DNA of 53,374 nucleotides, taken from contig NZ_JABEQL010000028.1 of the NCBI RefSeq assembly GCF_014174215.1, positions 1 to 53,374 on the forward strand, in the 5' to 3' direction. This document shows, piece after piece, positions 41,091 through 49,224 of the stretch. Source of the DNA: Gluconacetobacter tumulicola. Lineage in GTDB: Bacteria > Pseudomonadota > Alphaproteobacteria > Acetobacterales > Acetobacteraceae. The notes under the pieces were generated by a model. That model was not told where the DNA came from. It made no database searches and worked only from the letters and a program-made list of their open reading frames with translations. The stretch's first letter is position 1. Each line of letters begins with the position of its first letter. The translations under genes were made by a program, and so were the position numbers.

Positions 41091-42197
41091 ATGGTGCGGC
41101 AGGAAGTGGGGGAGGCTGTCATCCGGCGGATCATCCATGTCGACATGGATGCCTTCTATGCGTCGGTCGAGCAGCGGGACGACCCGGCCTTGCGGGGCCG
41201 GCCGGTGGCCGTTGGGGGCAGCCGGCAGCGTGGGGTGGTCGCCGCCGCCAGTTACGAGGCGCGGCAATATGGTGTGCGCTCGGCCATGCCCTCGGTCACC
41301 GCGCGGCGCAAATGCCCCGAACTGCTCTTCGTGCCGCCGCGTTTTGATGTCTATCGGGCGGTTTCGGCCCAGATCCATGCCATTTTCGTCCGCTATACGA
41401 AGCTGATCCAGCCGCTTTCGCTCGACGAAGCCTATCTGGATGTCACCGTGCCGCTGGTCGCGCAGTCCTCCGCCACCGCGATCGCTGAGGAAATCCGGGC
41501 TGCGATCCGGGCGGAGACCGGGCTGACGGCATCGGCCGGCGTGTCCTACAACAAGTTTCTCGCCAAGCTGGCATCGGACCACCGCAAGCCCGACGGGCTG
41601 TATGTCATCACGCCGCGCATGGGGCCGCGCTTTGTCGAGAGCCTGCCGGTCGAACGCTTTCACGGCATCGGCCCGGCCACGGCGGCGCGCATGCATGCGC
41701 TGGGCATTCGCACCGGCCTGGACCTGCGGGAGTGGGACATGGAGCGTCTGGCGCGCCATTTCGGCCGTGCCGCCGCGTTCTACCACGGCATTGCGCGCGG
41801 GCTGGACGAGCGGCCGGTCGAACCCGACCGCAAGCGCAAATCTATCGGCGCCGAACGCACGATGGAGCAGGATATCCATCATTGGGACCAGGCGTTGGCG
41901 GTGTTGGACGCGCTGGTCGACCGGGTGTGGGAAGTCAGCGGCAGGCGCGGGCTGAGCGGGCGCACGGTGACGGTGAAGATCCGCTATGCCGATTTCCGCC
42001 ATACCGGCCGGGCCCGTTCGCTTCCCTCTCCGATATCCTCCCGTGCCGACCTGCGGGAGATTGCGACGGGGCTGATGCGTCCGTTCTTTCCACCTGAAAG
42101 GGGAGTGCGTCTGCTGGGGGTGACGCTGTCCAGCCTCGACAGTCAGGAGGCCGCCGCGTCCGGCACGCAATTCGCCCTGGAACTGGAGACGCCGTGA
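41091..42197 (+). CDS. dinB: DNA polymerase IV (Y family)
   Basis: 368 residues. Catalytic motifs HVDMDAFYASVEQRDDPALRG (first Asp), SLDEAYLDVT (Asp-Glu pair), and SAGVSYNKFLAKLASDHRKPDG are intact, with the little-finger domain after residue 230 (KSIGAERTMEQDI). It copies damaged DNA in translesion synthesis. The C-terminal tail is short and I see no clear beta-clamp motif QxxLF; QFALEL near the end may serve. The start at 41091 gives a 10-residue leader before HVDMD. Confidence 0.93.
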   Translation: MVRQEVGEAVIRRIIHVDMDAFYASVEQRDDPALRGRPVAVGGSRQRGVVAAASYEARQYGVRSAMPSVTARRKCPELLFVPPRFDVYRAVSAQIHAIFVRYTKLIQPLSLDEAYLDVTVPLVAQSSATAIAEEIRAAIRAETGLTASAGVSYNKFLAKLASDHRKPDGLYVITPRMGPRFVESLPVERFHGIGPATAARMHALGIRTGLDLREWDMERLARHFGRAAAFYHGIARGLDERPVEPDRKRKSIGAERTMEQDIHHWDQALAVLDALVDRVWEVSGRRGLSGRTVTVKIRYADFRHTGRARSLPSPISSRADLREIATGLMRPFFPPERGVRLLGVTLSSLDSQEAAASGTQFALELETP

Positions 42198-42231
42198 CCA
42201 TAGCGGAGACGCTTGCCGGGAAAGGGGAAGG

Positions 42232-42254
42232 GAGCCCATAACATCATGGGCTTC
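42232..42254. repeat. Short inverted repeat upstream of the hydroxyacid dehydrogenase
   Basis: agcccat, 6-bp loop (aacatc), atgggct forms a stable hairpin between dinB and the next gene. It has no T-run, so it is not a clear terminator, and it could be a control site for the gene at 42298. Confidence 0.3.
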
Positions 42255-42297
42255 CGGCGCTGATGTCCCGGCCGGGCTCATCGCGGGATGGAATGAA

Positions 42298-43224
42298 ATG
42301 GCGTTGCTTGTCAGAACTTCACCCGACCGGGCGGCGGCCTGGCGTACGGCGCTGCATCAGGCGGCCCCCGATCTGGATGTGCGGCTGTGGCCCGAATGCG
42401 GCGACCCGGCGGAGATCACCGCGCTGCTGACCTGGAAGGCTCCGCCCGATCTGGTACAGCGTTTTCCGAATCTGCGGGTCGTCTTCTCGGAAGGTGCCGG
42501 GGTGGACCAGTTCCTGTCGCTGGATCTGCCGGAGCCTGTCAGTCTGGTGCGGATCGTCGATCCGGCGCTGACCGGGATGATGGTGGAATACGGCACCTGG
42601 GCGACGCTGGCCCTGCATCGGCAGATCCCGGCCTATCGCCGCCAGCAATCTGCGCATGAATGGACGCGCCTGCCGCATACGCTGGCCCGCGACCGGCGGG
42701 TCGGGGTGTTGGGGCTGGGCGTGCTGGGGCGCGCTTTGCTGGAACGCCTGCAACTATTCGCATTCGATTGCGCCGGATGGAGCCGGGGGGCACATGCGCT
42801 CGACGGTGTCACATGCTTTGCCGGCGCCGAGGGGCTTCAGCCCTTCCTGGCGCGGACCGATATCCTGATCTGCCTGCTGCCGTTGACCGAGGAGACCAGG
42901 GATATTCTCTGCTCCGCCCATTTCAACGCCATGCCGCGCGGGGCGGCGCTGGTGAATTGCGGGCGTGGCGGCCATCTGGTGGAGCAGGATCTGCTCGATG
43001 TCCTGGCGAGCGGTCAATTGTCCCACGCGATCCTGGACGTTACGGCGCGGGAGCCGCTGCCCGTGGATCATCCGTTCTGGGACCATCCCGGCGTCACCAT
43101 CACACCGCATGTGGCCAGCGATACGACCCCGGCCAGCGCCGCTGCACAGGTCATCGAGAACCTGCAGCGGCTGCAACGGGGCGAAGTGCCGGTGGGGCTC
43201 GTCGATCGCCGACGCGGCTACTGA
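42298..43224 (+). CDS. D-2-hydroxyacid dehydrogenase, glyoxylate/hydroxypyruvate reductase A type
   Basis: 308 residues. NAD(P) fold motif GLGVLGRALLERL at 139-151. Catalytic residues lie in NCGRGGHLVEQDLL (Arg), TAREPLPVDHPFWDHP (Glu) and ITPHVAS (His). The short length and the N-terminal pattern fit GhrA rather than the longer SerA or LdhA types. It reduces glyoxylate or hydroxypyruvate in the cytoplasm. NADPH preference is likely from SRG (the WSRG after the second beta strand). The start at 42298 follows ggatggaa. Confidence 0.85.
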   Translation: MALLVRTSPDRAAAWRTALHQAAPDLDVRLWPECGDPAEITALLTWKAPPDLVQRFPNLRVVFSEGAGVDQFLSLDLPEPVSLVRIVDPALTGMMVEYGTWATLALHRQIPAYRRQQSAHEWTRLPHTLARDRRVGVLGLGVLGRALLERLQLFAFDCAGWSRGAHALDGVTCFAGAEGLQPFLARTDILICLLPLTEETRDILCSAHFNAMPRGAALVNCGRGGHLVEQDLLDVLASGQLSHAILDVTAREPLPVDHPFWDHPGVTITPHVASDTTPASAAAQVIENLQRLQRGEVPVGLVDRRRGY

Positions 43225-43245
43225 GACCCTGTTTGAAACAGCCTC

Positions 43246-43665
43246 TTATCGGCGCACCGGGTCTTCGCCATGGCAGCCGGTGTGGCCGAAGCGGTTGAAA
43301 CGCTGTCGGGTACTGTGCCGCCGGACCGCGAGGGGCAGTTCGGTGGTCAGGACCGCCAGGGTCTCATCCTCGCTCCAGGCCGTCTCGCGGGTGATGGCGA
43401 CCAGCATCTCCGCAGGGAGCAGGAGGCGGGTCGTCATCTTGTCGATCGGCATCGGGGTGTCGGTCATGCCCCAGGAGCGGACCACGTCGTATAACCCTAT
43501 ATCGGCTGCCCGATGCAGCAGGGCCTCGTAGCCATTGCGCGGTTCGCCGCCGGTCAGGAGGGCCTCAAGATAGGCCGCCCATTCCGGTGGCCCTGCTGGC
43601 GGGGAGGGGGCGGATGCTCGCTCGGAGCCACCGGCCACGCCTGAATATGCTGTCGTCATGGACAA
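43246..43665 (-). CDS. YidB-like (DUF937) protein
   Basis: 139 residues. After a Ser/Pro-rich N-terminus, the region 45-125 (IGLYDVVRSWGMTDTPMPID, then LLLPAEMLVAITRETAWSEDETLAVLTTELPLAV) follows the YidB/DUF937 pattern of a small helical domain whose role is unknown. It is convergent with the dehydrogenase gene upstream (21 bp between stops). Met3 is an alternative start. Confidence 0.6.
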   Translation of the reverse strand: MSMTTAYSGVAGGSERASAPSPPAGPPEWAAYLEALLTGGEPRNGYEALLHRAADIGLYDVVRSWGMTDTPMPIDKMTTRLLLPAEMLVAITRETAWSEDETLAVLTTELPLAVRRHSTRQRFNRFGHTGCHGEDPVRR

Positions 43666-43883
43666 TCTCCCTTCTTCCCATCTTCCTCTCCGGGAGGGGT
43701 CGACCGCCGGCTTCGCGAAATGACGGCAATGCGAGAGGGGGCGGTGACCCAGTCTCTGACATGGGGATCGACGGGAGCCCCGCGCAGGGGGCAGGACATC
43801 ACGAACGTGGGATGTTCGGCATGCGTCGGGCGCAGGGAGCGATATTTCCGCGGGCCCGCTCCCTGGTCCCCAGCCGGTCGCGT

Positions 43884-44036
43884 TCAGTGCGAATTCGTGT
43901 GACCGGAAGATGGCGGGTCACTCGCGGGGAAACTGTCTTTCAGTTCCTCGTCCAGATTGGCTTCCTCCTGCTCGGTGGGGGGATGCGGTTTCTTTTTTTC
44001 CGGGTTGGGCGGCGTCGGTTTCGTGTCGTTCGACAT
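43884..44036 (-). CDS. 50-residue acidic, Pro-rich conserved small protein
   Basis: MSNDTKPTPPNPEKKKPHPP is followed by EEANLDEELKDSFPASDPPS, a signature block seen at the end of many short alphaproteobacterial proteins of unknown role. It is soluble, probably disordered. A strong site (ggaggg) precedes the ATG at 44036. It is a stand-alone gene, and its promoter region would overlap the candidate RNA at 44050. Confidence 0.75.
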   Translation of the reverse strand: MSNDTKPTPPNPEKKKPHPPTEQEEANLDEELKDSFPASDPPSSGHTNSH

Positions 44037-44049
44037 GATGACCCTCCGT

Positions 44050-44219
44050 ATTGCGTGTGCCCCTATTGGCGCGTCCACGTCGTTTCAACGCGGGATCGCC
44101 GGGGTTGTTTGCAGATCTGTCGGCCATGTGATGAAGGGCGGGCTGGCGGCCCTTCATTGACATGGCGGCCGATTGGTGATGCATGACCGCTGTCAGGCGG
44201 CCCCGAGTGGGGCTTTTTT
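44050..44219 (+). ncRNA. Candidate structured small RNA
   Basis: A strong terminator (44199-44219) on the plus strand has no gene in front of it: the nearest plus-strand gene ends at 43224. Upstream of the terminator, 44123-44170 folds into a long stem (ccatgtgatgaaggg pairing with cccttcattgacatgg, outer ggcc/ggcc) with a GC-rich loop. A hairpin, a short linker and a terminator are the layout of a bacterial small RNA. The 5' end is a guess. No known RNA family is recognised. Confidence 0.35.
44199..44219 (+). terminator. Rho-independent terminator
   Basis: ggcccc, loop gagt, ggggc then six T bases. It works only on the plus strand. It is taken here as the end of the candidate small RNA. It may also protect the plsC gene downstream from upstream transcription. 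Confidence 0.75.
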
Positions 44220-44311
44220 GATGCAGGCTCCCAACCCGGTTATGATCGGTTCATGAAGTTCGTTCCTCGCCGTATCCTGTATCACCCTGTTTCCGATCGG
44301 GCCCCCTGTCC

Positions 44312-45286
44312 ATGAGCGCGCGCCGGCCAGCACCGACCCGGGGTCTTGCGAGGCCCGACATGTCCTGCACCGACGTCCAGAGCCCCCCGGTCCCGACGGG
44401 CAGCCGCCTGTCGGCGCGTCTGCGGGCGACCGCACGCCTGCTGGCGATCGCGGTCTGGGTCCCGACATCGGTCTCGTTCGAGGCCCTGCTGCTGCTGGTG
44501 CCCGGCACGGCGAAGATCCGCTGGACGCGCGTGATCTGGGGCGTGCTGTGCCGGCTGCTCTCGATGGATATTCGCGTGATCGGCACCCGGGCCGGCACGG
44601 TAGGCGGCGCGCGCGCGCGCGCGCGCGGCGAACGTCCGGTGATCTATGTGTCAAACCATTGCTCCTGGCTGGACGTGCCGGTTCTGGGCACGGTCCTGCC
44701 ATCGGTGTTCGTGGCCAAGGGCGATATCGGCGCCTGGCCGATCATGGGCACCGTCTCGCGCATTGGACGGACGATCTTTGTCAGCCGGCAGCGCAGCACG
44801 ACCGGCCGCGAGCGTGACGAAATGGTCAGCCGCCTGATCGGGGGCGACAATCTGGTCCTGTTCCCCGAAGGGACGTCGTCGGACGGGATGCGTGTGCTGC
44901 CCTTCATGTCGGCCTTCTTCGCCATCGCCAAGATGCCGCCGCGGCGCAAGGGAGCCGAGACCGACCTGCCGCTGCTGACCTACGCGCCCGGCATGGCGCC
45001 GCTGATCCAGCCCGTATCGCTGGTCTATGACCGGCTGGACGGGCTGAACGTCAATCGTCATCGCCGGCCCGTCTTTTCCTGGTATGGCGACATGGATCTG
45101 GCACCGCATGTCTGGCAGCTGGCGCAGTGGCGCTCGATGCGTGCCAGCGTGATCCTGCACCCGCCGCTCGATCCCGATGCCTTCCCCAGCCGCAAGGCGC
45201 TGGCCCAGGCGGCCTGGAACGCGGTGGCGGAAGGGGCGGCGATGCTGCGCCGCAATGCCGAGGACGCCGGCCCACATACGCCTTAA
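44312..45286 (+). CDS. 1-acyl-sn-glycerol-3-phosphate acyltransferase (PlsC family)
   Basis: 324 residues. The acyltransferase motif NHCSWLDVPVLG supplies the HxxxxD pair, and FPEGTSSDGMRVLPF is the second motif. One membrane helix (about 50-70, AVWVPTSVSFEALLLLV) anchors it at the inner membrane. It makes phosphatidic acid from lysophosphatidic acid, or acylates a related lipid. A (GC)10 run lies within its coding sequence at 44607-44626 and encodes GGARARARGER. The start is uncertain: ATG 44312 gives a long leader, and ATG 44360 (MSCTDVQ) is an alternative. Confidence 0.85.
   Translation: MSARRPAPTRGLARPDMSCTDVQSPPVPTGSRLSARLRATARLLAIAVWVPTSVSFEALLLLVPGTAKIRWTRVIWGVLCRLLSMDIRVIGTRAGTVGGARARARGERPVIYVSNHCSWLDVPVLGTVLPSVFVAKGDIGAWPIMGTVSRIGRTIFVSRQRSTTGRERDEMVSRLIGGDNLVLFPEGTSSDGMRVLPFMSAFFAIAKMPPRRKGAETDLPLLTYAPGMAPLIQPVSLVYDRLDGLNVNRHRRPVFSWYGDMDLAPHVWQLAQWRSMRASVILHPPLDPDAFPSRKALAQAAWNAVAEGAAMLRRNAEDAGPHTP
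44607..44626. repeat. (GC)10 dinucleotide run inside plsC
   Basis: Ten consecutive GC pairs within coding DNA. Loss or gain of one unit would shift the frame and truncate the acyltransferase. Here the frame is open, so this copy is in the 'on' length. Confidence 0.85.
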
Positions 45287-45289
45287 GAG

Positions 45290-45338
45290 GCTGGAAGGCG
45301 CGTTGGCGGCGATCCGACGCGCGTTTCCTGTATCCGGA
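45290..45338. repeat. Palindromic dispersed repeat, copy D (left end only)
   Basis: About 49 bp of the family's left end (aggctggaaggcgcgttggc, then gatccgacgcgcgtttcctg) follow the plsC stop directly and then break off. It is a truncated copy. Confidence 0.7.
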
Positions 45339-45356
45339 CCTTGCGGTCGAACGGCA

Positions 45357-45584
45357 TCAGCGGCGCGCGTGTCGTCTGGCACGGGGATGGTCGGGCCATT
45401 CCATCAGGACATTTTCCACGGCCTGCGGGTCGGTGCGGTCGGCTTCGGCGAACAGATCGTCGGCGCGGGCCTGATCGCCTTCGTCCTCGGCCTTCAGGGC
45501 GGCTTCGGCCAGGCGGCGTGCCTGTTCGTGCTTGCCGGCGTCGGCGTCGGTCGGGCGGTCGTCATAATCGGCAAAGCGGGACAT
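45357..45584 (-). CDS. Small charged helical protein (75 residues)
   Basis: MSRFADYDDRPTDADAGKHE is followed by an Ala/Glu/Asp-rich helical stretch with two similar segments (ARRLAEAALKAEDEGD and ARADDLFAEADRTD) resembling one degenerate helical repeat. It has an Arg-rich tail. It is soluble and unrecognised. aaggaaat upstream of 45584 is a fair ribosome site. It is convergent with plsC. Confidence 0.55.
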   Translation of the reverse strand: MSRFADYDDRPTDADAGKHEQARRLAEAALKAEDEGDQARADDLFAEADRTDPQAVENVLMEWPDHPRARRHARR

Positions 45585-45901
45585 GGCTGGGATTTCCTTG
45601 TGCTGCCACCGCCATGATGTGTGGTGGCGGCAGGAGGCTGTCCAGCCCTTCGGCAAAGGGACAGGAGGCAGCATGGCGGCGCAACCTTATGCCGTTATCG
45701 GACGTTGGGGCGTTGTTACCCGCGCGTCTTATTAAGTTAACGGGAATATCTGTTCGCGCGCGTATAGTAACGCGGATGGACCCGGTTCGCCCCGTGTGGA
45801 CGGCGACCCATGCTGAAAAAAAGCCTGCCTCTTGCCATGATTCGAGCACAGGAGGCGGTCATTGCAGACACGATCGGATTGGTTTTCATCAGGAGGGCAT
45901 A

Positions 45902-46036
45902 ATGGTCTATCTGGGAATGATGAGCCTGGCGTCGGTTCTGCTCGTTGCCTGTGGCATTCAGCTCGCGCGATTTGTCGATACGCGGATTGATCCGGATCTG
46001 TCGGCCCTGAACCGATCGGCTGGTCTGGATATCTGA
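45902..46036 (+). CDS. 44-residue single-pass membrane miniprotein
   Basis: MVYLGMMSLASVLLVACGIQ forms one hydrophobic helix with a Cys at 17, followed by a polar tail. The strong site caggaggg six bases before the ATG argues that it is expressed. It is unrecognised. It lies ahead of the CHRD gene on the same strand. Confidence 0.6.
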   Translation: MVYLGMMSLASVLLVACGIQLARFVDTRIDPDLSALNRSAGLDI

Positions 46037-46129
46037 CTGTCGGCATGATGCCCCGGACCGGACGCGCGGACCAGCGCCGCGTCCGGCGGGTTCGTGTTCA
46101 ACCTGTCTGTTTCAATGGAGATCGGGATC

Positions 46130-46555
46130 ATGCGTTGTTCCCTGCTGTTCGGCGGCCTGCTGTTGGCCGCGCCGATCGCGTCATCCATCGCCGTGGCCGA
46201 GGGGCGAACCCTTCAGGTGACGGGCGCGTTCGTACCGGTGGCCGGCGCGAACGATCACCCGACGGGAATCGTGACGGGCACCTTGAACGAAAAACGGAAT
46301 ATGGTGACCTATCGCATCACATGGCGCGGACTGAGCGGCGCCGTCGTTGCGGCCCATTTCCATGGTCCGGCCGATCCGGGCCAGGATGCCGGCGTGCTGG
46401 CGCCGATTCAGGGACCCTATACCAGCCCGCTCAGTGGCGCGGTGGTCCTGACGCCGGAGCAGGTCAAGGAGCTGCGGGTGGGCCGTGTCTATGTCAACCT
46501 GCATACCGCCGCCCGCCCGGATGGCGAGGCGCGGGCCCAGTTGCAGGTTCATTGA
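46130..46555 (+). CDS. Secreted CHRD-domain protein
   Basis: 141 residues. A signal peptide (about 1-24, LLFGGLLLAAPIASSIAVA) precedes a CHRD domain with GIVTGTLNEKRNMVTYRITW, VAAHFHGPADPGQDAGV and VYVNLHTAARPDGEARAQL. CHRD domains are beta-sandwich modules found in chordin and in many bacterial exported proteins, where their role is unknown. The two His residues in AAHFHG and NLHT may hold a metal. ATG 46130 has ggagatcggg ahead. Confidence 0.85.
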   Translation: MRCSLLFGGLLLAAPIASSIAVAEGRTLQVTGAFVPVAGANDHPTGIVTGTLNEKRNMVTYRITWRGLSGAVVAAHFHGPADPGQDAGVLAPIQGPYTSPLSGAVVLTPEQVKELRVGRVYVNLHTAARPDGEARAQLQVH

Positions 46556-46582
46556 CGGTCACCTGCCGGCCAGCTGGACCGG

Positions 46583-46915
46583 TTAGTGCCCGGTGGTGCG
46601 GGAGAACAGGTTGATGACGGCGACCCCCAGTATGATCAGCGCCATGCCGGCCAATGCCGGGGCGTCGAGGCGCTGTTTCAGCCAGATCCAGTTGATGGTG
46701 GATATCAGCACGATGCCTGCGCCCGACCAGATGGCGTAGGCGACGCCTGTCGGCATCACCCGCAAGGTCAGCGACAGGAAGAAGAACGCCACCCCGTACC
46801 CGCCGAAGGTCAGCAGCGTGGGCAATGGCCGGGTAAACTGGGCCGTATATTTCAGGAACGATGTCGCAAAGACCTCGGCGATGATGGCCGTGGCGAGATA
46901 CAGATAGGCCGTCAC
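46583..46915 (-). CDS. Small multidrug resistance (SMR) transporter, EmrE/SugE type
   Basis: 110 residues with four helices. The essential Glu14 (AIIAEVFATSFLKYTA) is present, as are GVAYAIWSGAGIVLISTINWI (third helix) and the terminal IILGVAVINLFS. It is an inner-membrane drug/proton antiporter for cationic compounds. W63 and the GVAYA-type helix place it with EmrE rather than SugE. It is convergent with the CHRD gene (27 bp between stops). Confidence 0.9.
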   Translation of the reverse strand: MTAYLYLATAIIAEVFATSFLKYTAQFTRPLPTLLTFGGYGVAFFFLSLTLRVMPTGVAYAIWSGAGIVLISTINWIWLKQRLDAPALAGMALIILGVAVINLFSRTTGH

Positions 46916-47025
46916 GTGTCACACGGGTCCTCGGTCGGGTTCCGGCGGGTTCCGGTGTGCGGATCATGCCTGAACCGGAACCCGTTTGGAAAGCTGTGCC
47001 GTCGCCCTGGCCCTTCCCCGTTATT

Positions 47026-47175
47026 TCAGTGGGGAGGGATAATCGTCGGGGAGACCAGGATGCTGACGATGATCGCGGCGACCAGCACGGCCACCACGAT
47101 AACGCCGCCGATGACCTGCCGGGTCTTGCTCGCGGCATCTTCGCCGGGGATTCCGGCCAGGCGTTTATTGTCCAT
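47026..47175 (-). CDS. 49-residue single-pass membrane protein
   Basis: MDNKRLAGIPGEDAASKTRQ then one helix, VIGGVIVVAVLVAAIIVSIL, and a short tail ending IIPPH. The ATG at 47175 follows a ggaagg site. It is unrecognised. A truncated palindromic repeat lies just upstream of it (47228-47288). Confidence 0.55.
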   Translation of the reverse strand: MDNKRLAGIPGEDAASKTRQVIGGVIVVAVLVAAIIVSILVSPTIIPPH

Positions 47176-47227
47176 GACCTGTTTTCCTTCCAACAGAATC
47201 CTGGCGCGCGGATTGCGTGCGCCGTGC

Positions 47228-47288
47228 AGCCTGTCTGGAAATACAAGCCGGATCGTCACCGGCGCGCATCTGGCAATCAGGCTCTGAG
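47228..47288. repeat. Palindromic dispersed repeat, copy E (internal deletion)
   Basis: Left end cagcctgtctggaaat and right end gcgcgcatctggcaatcagg plus ctctgag match the terminal arms of copy A. The middle is reduced to about 20 bp. It lies in the gap between the 49-residue protein and cobS. Confidence 0.65.
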
Positions 47289-47369
47289 AAGGATCTGGTG
47301 CGGCCGGATACCGGCACAAGCAGGGGGAAGGGCGATCATGCGTATGTGATGGGCCCGTCTGGTTGCCGG

Positions 47370-48134
47370 TCAGGCCGGCGCGGCGGCGATGCTCAGCAGG
47401 GTCAGGATGCAGCATTCGACGCCGATGGCGGTGGCACCCAGGACGTCGCCCGTCAGGCCGCCGATCTGCTGTCGCGCCAGGCGCCCGAGCAGGATGGCTG
47501 CCAGCGCCGCGGCGCCGCAGGATTGAAGTGCCCTGCCGACCGGCAGCAGCGCCAGCGTGGCCGCCAGGGGGATCAGCAGGCAGGCTGCCAGTGCCGGGCG
47601 CGGGATGCCGGGCAGCGTGGCGGCCAGCCCGTCCTGCCGGGCCGGCTTCATGGTCGCGGACAGGCCGGCCATCGCGGCCCGCCCCAGCCCGCCGGCGAGG
47701 GCCATCGCGATGGCAGGGTGGGGGGCGGCGGCGGCCGCGGTCACCCGGATCAGCAGGGCCATGCCCAAGGCCAGGGCACCGTAACTGCCGATCCGGCTGT
47801 CGCGCATGATCGCCAGCTTCCGTTCCCGGTCCCGGCCGCCGCCGAAACCGTCGGCCGTGTCTGCCAGTCCGTCCTCATGCAGGCCGCCGGTCAGCAGGAT
47901 CTGCAGTGCCACCGCCCATGCGGCGGCCAGGTGGCGGTCCAGCCCCACCGACGCCAGACCGCCCAGCACCAGGCCGCCCATGGCCCCCAACACCAGGCCC
48001 ACCAGCGGCCATGTCCATACCGAACGGCCCAGATCCATCCCGGCAGCATCCGTGGACAGCCAGCCCACGGGCAGCCGCGTCAGCAGGCCGATACCGGCCG
48101 CCAGATCGGCACGGCACCGAGCCGGCCAGATCAT
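47370..48134 (-). CDS. cobS: Adenosylcobinamide-GDP ribazoletransferase (cobalamin synthase)
   Basis: 254 residues, a polytopic inner-membrane protein. The N-terminus reads AAGIGLLTRLPVGWL, and FWPL-type WTWPLVGLVLGAMGG and LLTGGLHEDGLADTADGFGGGRDRERKLAIMRDSRIGSYG are CobS signatures. It joins adenosylcobinamide-GDP with alpha-ribazole to make adenosylcobalamin. It overlaps cobT by 4 bp, so the two are coupled. Confidence 0.93.
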   Translation of the reverse strand: MIWPARCRADLAAGIGLLTRLPVGWLSTDAAGMDLGRSVWTWPLVGLVLGAMGGLVLGGLASVGLDRHLAAAWAVALQILLTGGLHEDGLADTADGFGGGRDRERKLAIMRDSRIGSYGALALGMALLIRVTAAAAAPHPAIAMALAGGLGRAAMAGLSATMKPARQDGLAATLPGIPRPALAACLLIPLAATLALLPVGRALQSCGAAALAAILLGRLARQQIGGLTGDVLGATAIGVECCILTLLSIAAAPA

Positions 48135-49168
48135 GTCCGCTCGCTGACGCCCGCGTCGGCGAAGCTGGCCATGCCGGTGTGGCAGGCCAGCGCCGCCCGC
48201 AGCAGCGGCACGGCAAGCGCGGCACCCGAGGCTTCGCCCAGCCGCAGGCCGAGATCCAGCAGCGGGTCCAGGCCCATAAAACCTGCCAGCGCGTGATGGG
48301 CGGCCTCGGCCGAGCGGTGCGACAGGCTGGTGTGGGTCAATCCCATCGGGTTCAGCCGCCGGAGCGGTGCCGCGGCGGCGCTGCAGACGAAACCATCGAG
48401 CAGGACCGGAATGCGCCGATGTCGCGCCGCCAGCACCGCGCCCATGATGCCCGCCATCTCATAGCCACCCAGGGTTTGCGCGGCCACCAGCGGGTCGTCG
48501 CAGCATGTGGCGTGACGCGCCAGGGCGATGTCGATGATCGCGGCCTTGTGCGCCACCCCGTCCGCATCCAGTCCGGCGCCACGGCCCGCCCAGTCGCGGC
48601 CAGTGCCGCCGAACAGCGCCGCCGCCAGCGCGGCGGCGGCCGTCGTGTTGCCGATTCCCATTTCGCCCAGGCACAGCAGGTCGGTATTGGCATCGACCGC
48701 CGCGTAACCGGCCGTGACAGCATCCAGAAAGGCCGGAATGGTCATGGCAGGGGCGAGGGTGAAATCCTCGGTCGGTGCCAGATCCGCCATCGGTATGACG
48801 GTCAGGGTGGCGTCCGCGATGCGGGCAAGCTGGTTGATCGCGGCCCCGCCGGCGGAAAAATTGCCGACCATCTGGGCGGTGACGCTGGCGGGCCAGGGGG
48901 AGACACCCTGCCGAACGACCCCGTGATTCCCGGCGAAGATCACGATCCGCACGCGTTCCAGGCTCGGCGTTGCGCGCCCCTGCCACGCTCCCAGCCATGC
49001 AACGAGCTCTTCCAGACGGCCAAGGCTGCCGGCCGGCTTCGTCAATATGGCCTCGCGCGCCGCGATGGCCTGCGAAGCCGCGTGGTCGGGTGGCGGCAGA
49101 TCGACGCATGCGGCGTGCAGGTCGGCCATGCTTGAAAAAATCGTGGTGGCTTGGGGATGGACTTGCAT
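48131..49168 (-). CDS. cobT: Nicotinate-nucleotide:dimethylbenzimidazole phosphoribosyltransferase
   Basis: 345 residues. LTKPAGSLGRLEELVAWLG and FAGNHGVVRQGVSPWP at the N-terminus and LLCLEMGIGNTTAAAAL (as LCLGEMGIGNTTAAAA) are CobT signatures; the catalytic Glu is expected near the C-terminal third. It activates the lower ligand base of B12. It is divergent from cobU with 56 bp between. No cobalamin riboswitch fits in that gap. Confidence 0.93.
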   Translation of the reverse strand: MQVHPQATTIFSSMADLHAACVDLPPPDHAASQAIAAREAILTKPAGSLGRLEELVAWLGAWQGRATPSLERVRIVIFAGNHGVVRQGVSPWPASVTAQMVGNFSAGGAAINQLARIADATLTVIPMADLAPTEDFTLAPAMTIPAFLDAVTAGYAAVDANTDLLCLGEMGIGNTTAAAALAAALFGGTGRDWAGRGAGLDADGVAHKAAIIDIALARHATCCDDPLVAAQTLGGYEMAGIMGAVLAARHRRIPVLLDGFVCSAAAAPLRRLNPMGLTHTSLSHRSAEAAHHALAGFMGLDPLLDLGLRLGEASGAALAVPLLRAALACHTGMASFADAGVSERT

Positions 49169-49224
49169 GGTGGTTCTTGTGTGGCGTTATGCGCCTGGGT
49201 GCAAGACATAAGGAGATGAACAGG

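Noticed and set aside
43228-43248. Short palindrome (ctgtttgaaacag) after the dehydrogenase gene as a seventh copy of the dispersed repeat
   Set aside because: Only a few bases agree with the family's ends and there is no core match.
49169-49224. Cobalamin riboswitch in the cobT/cobU gap
   Set aside because: The gap is 56 bp, much too short for the roughly 200-nt element.
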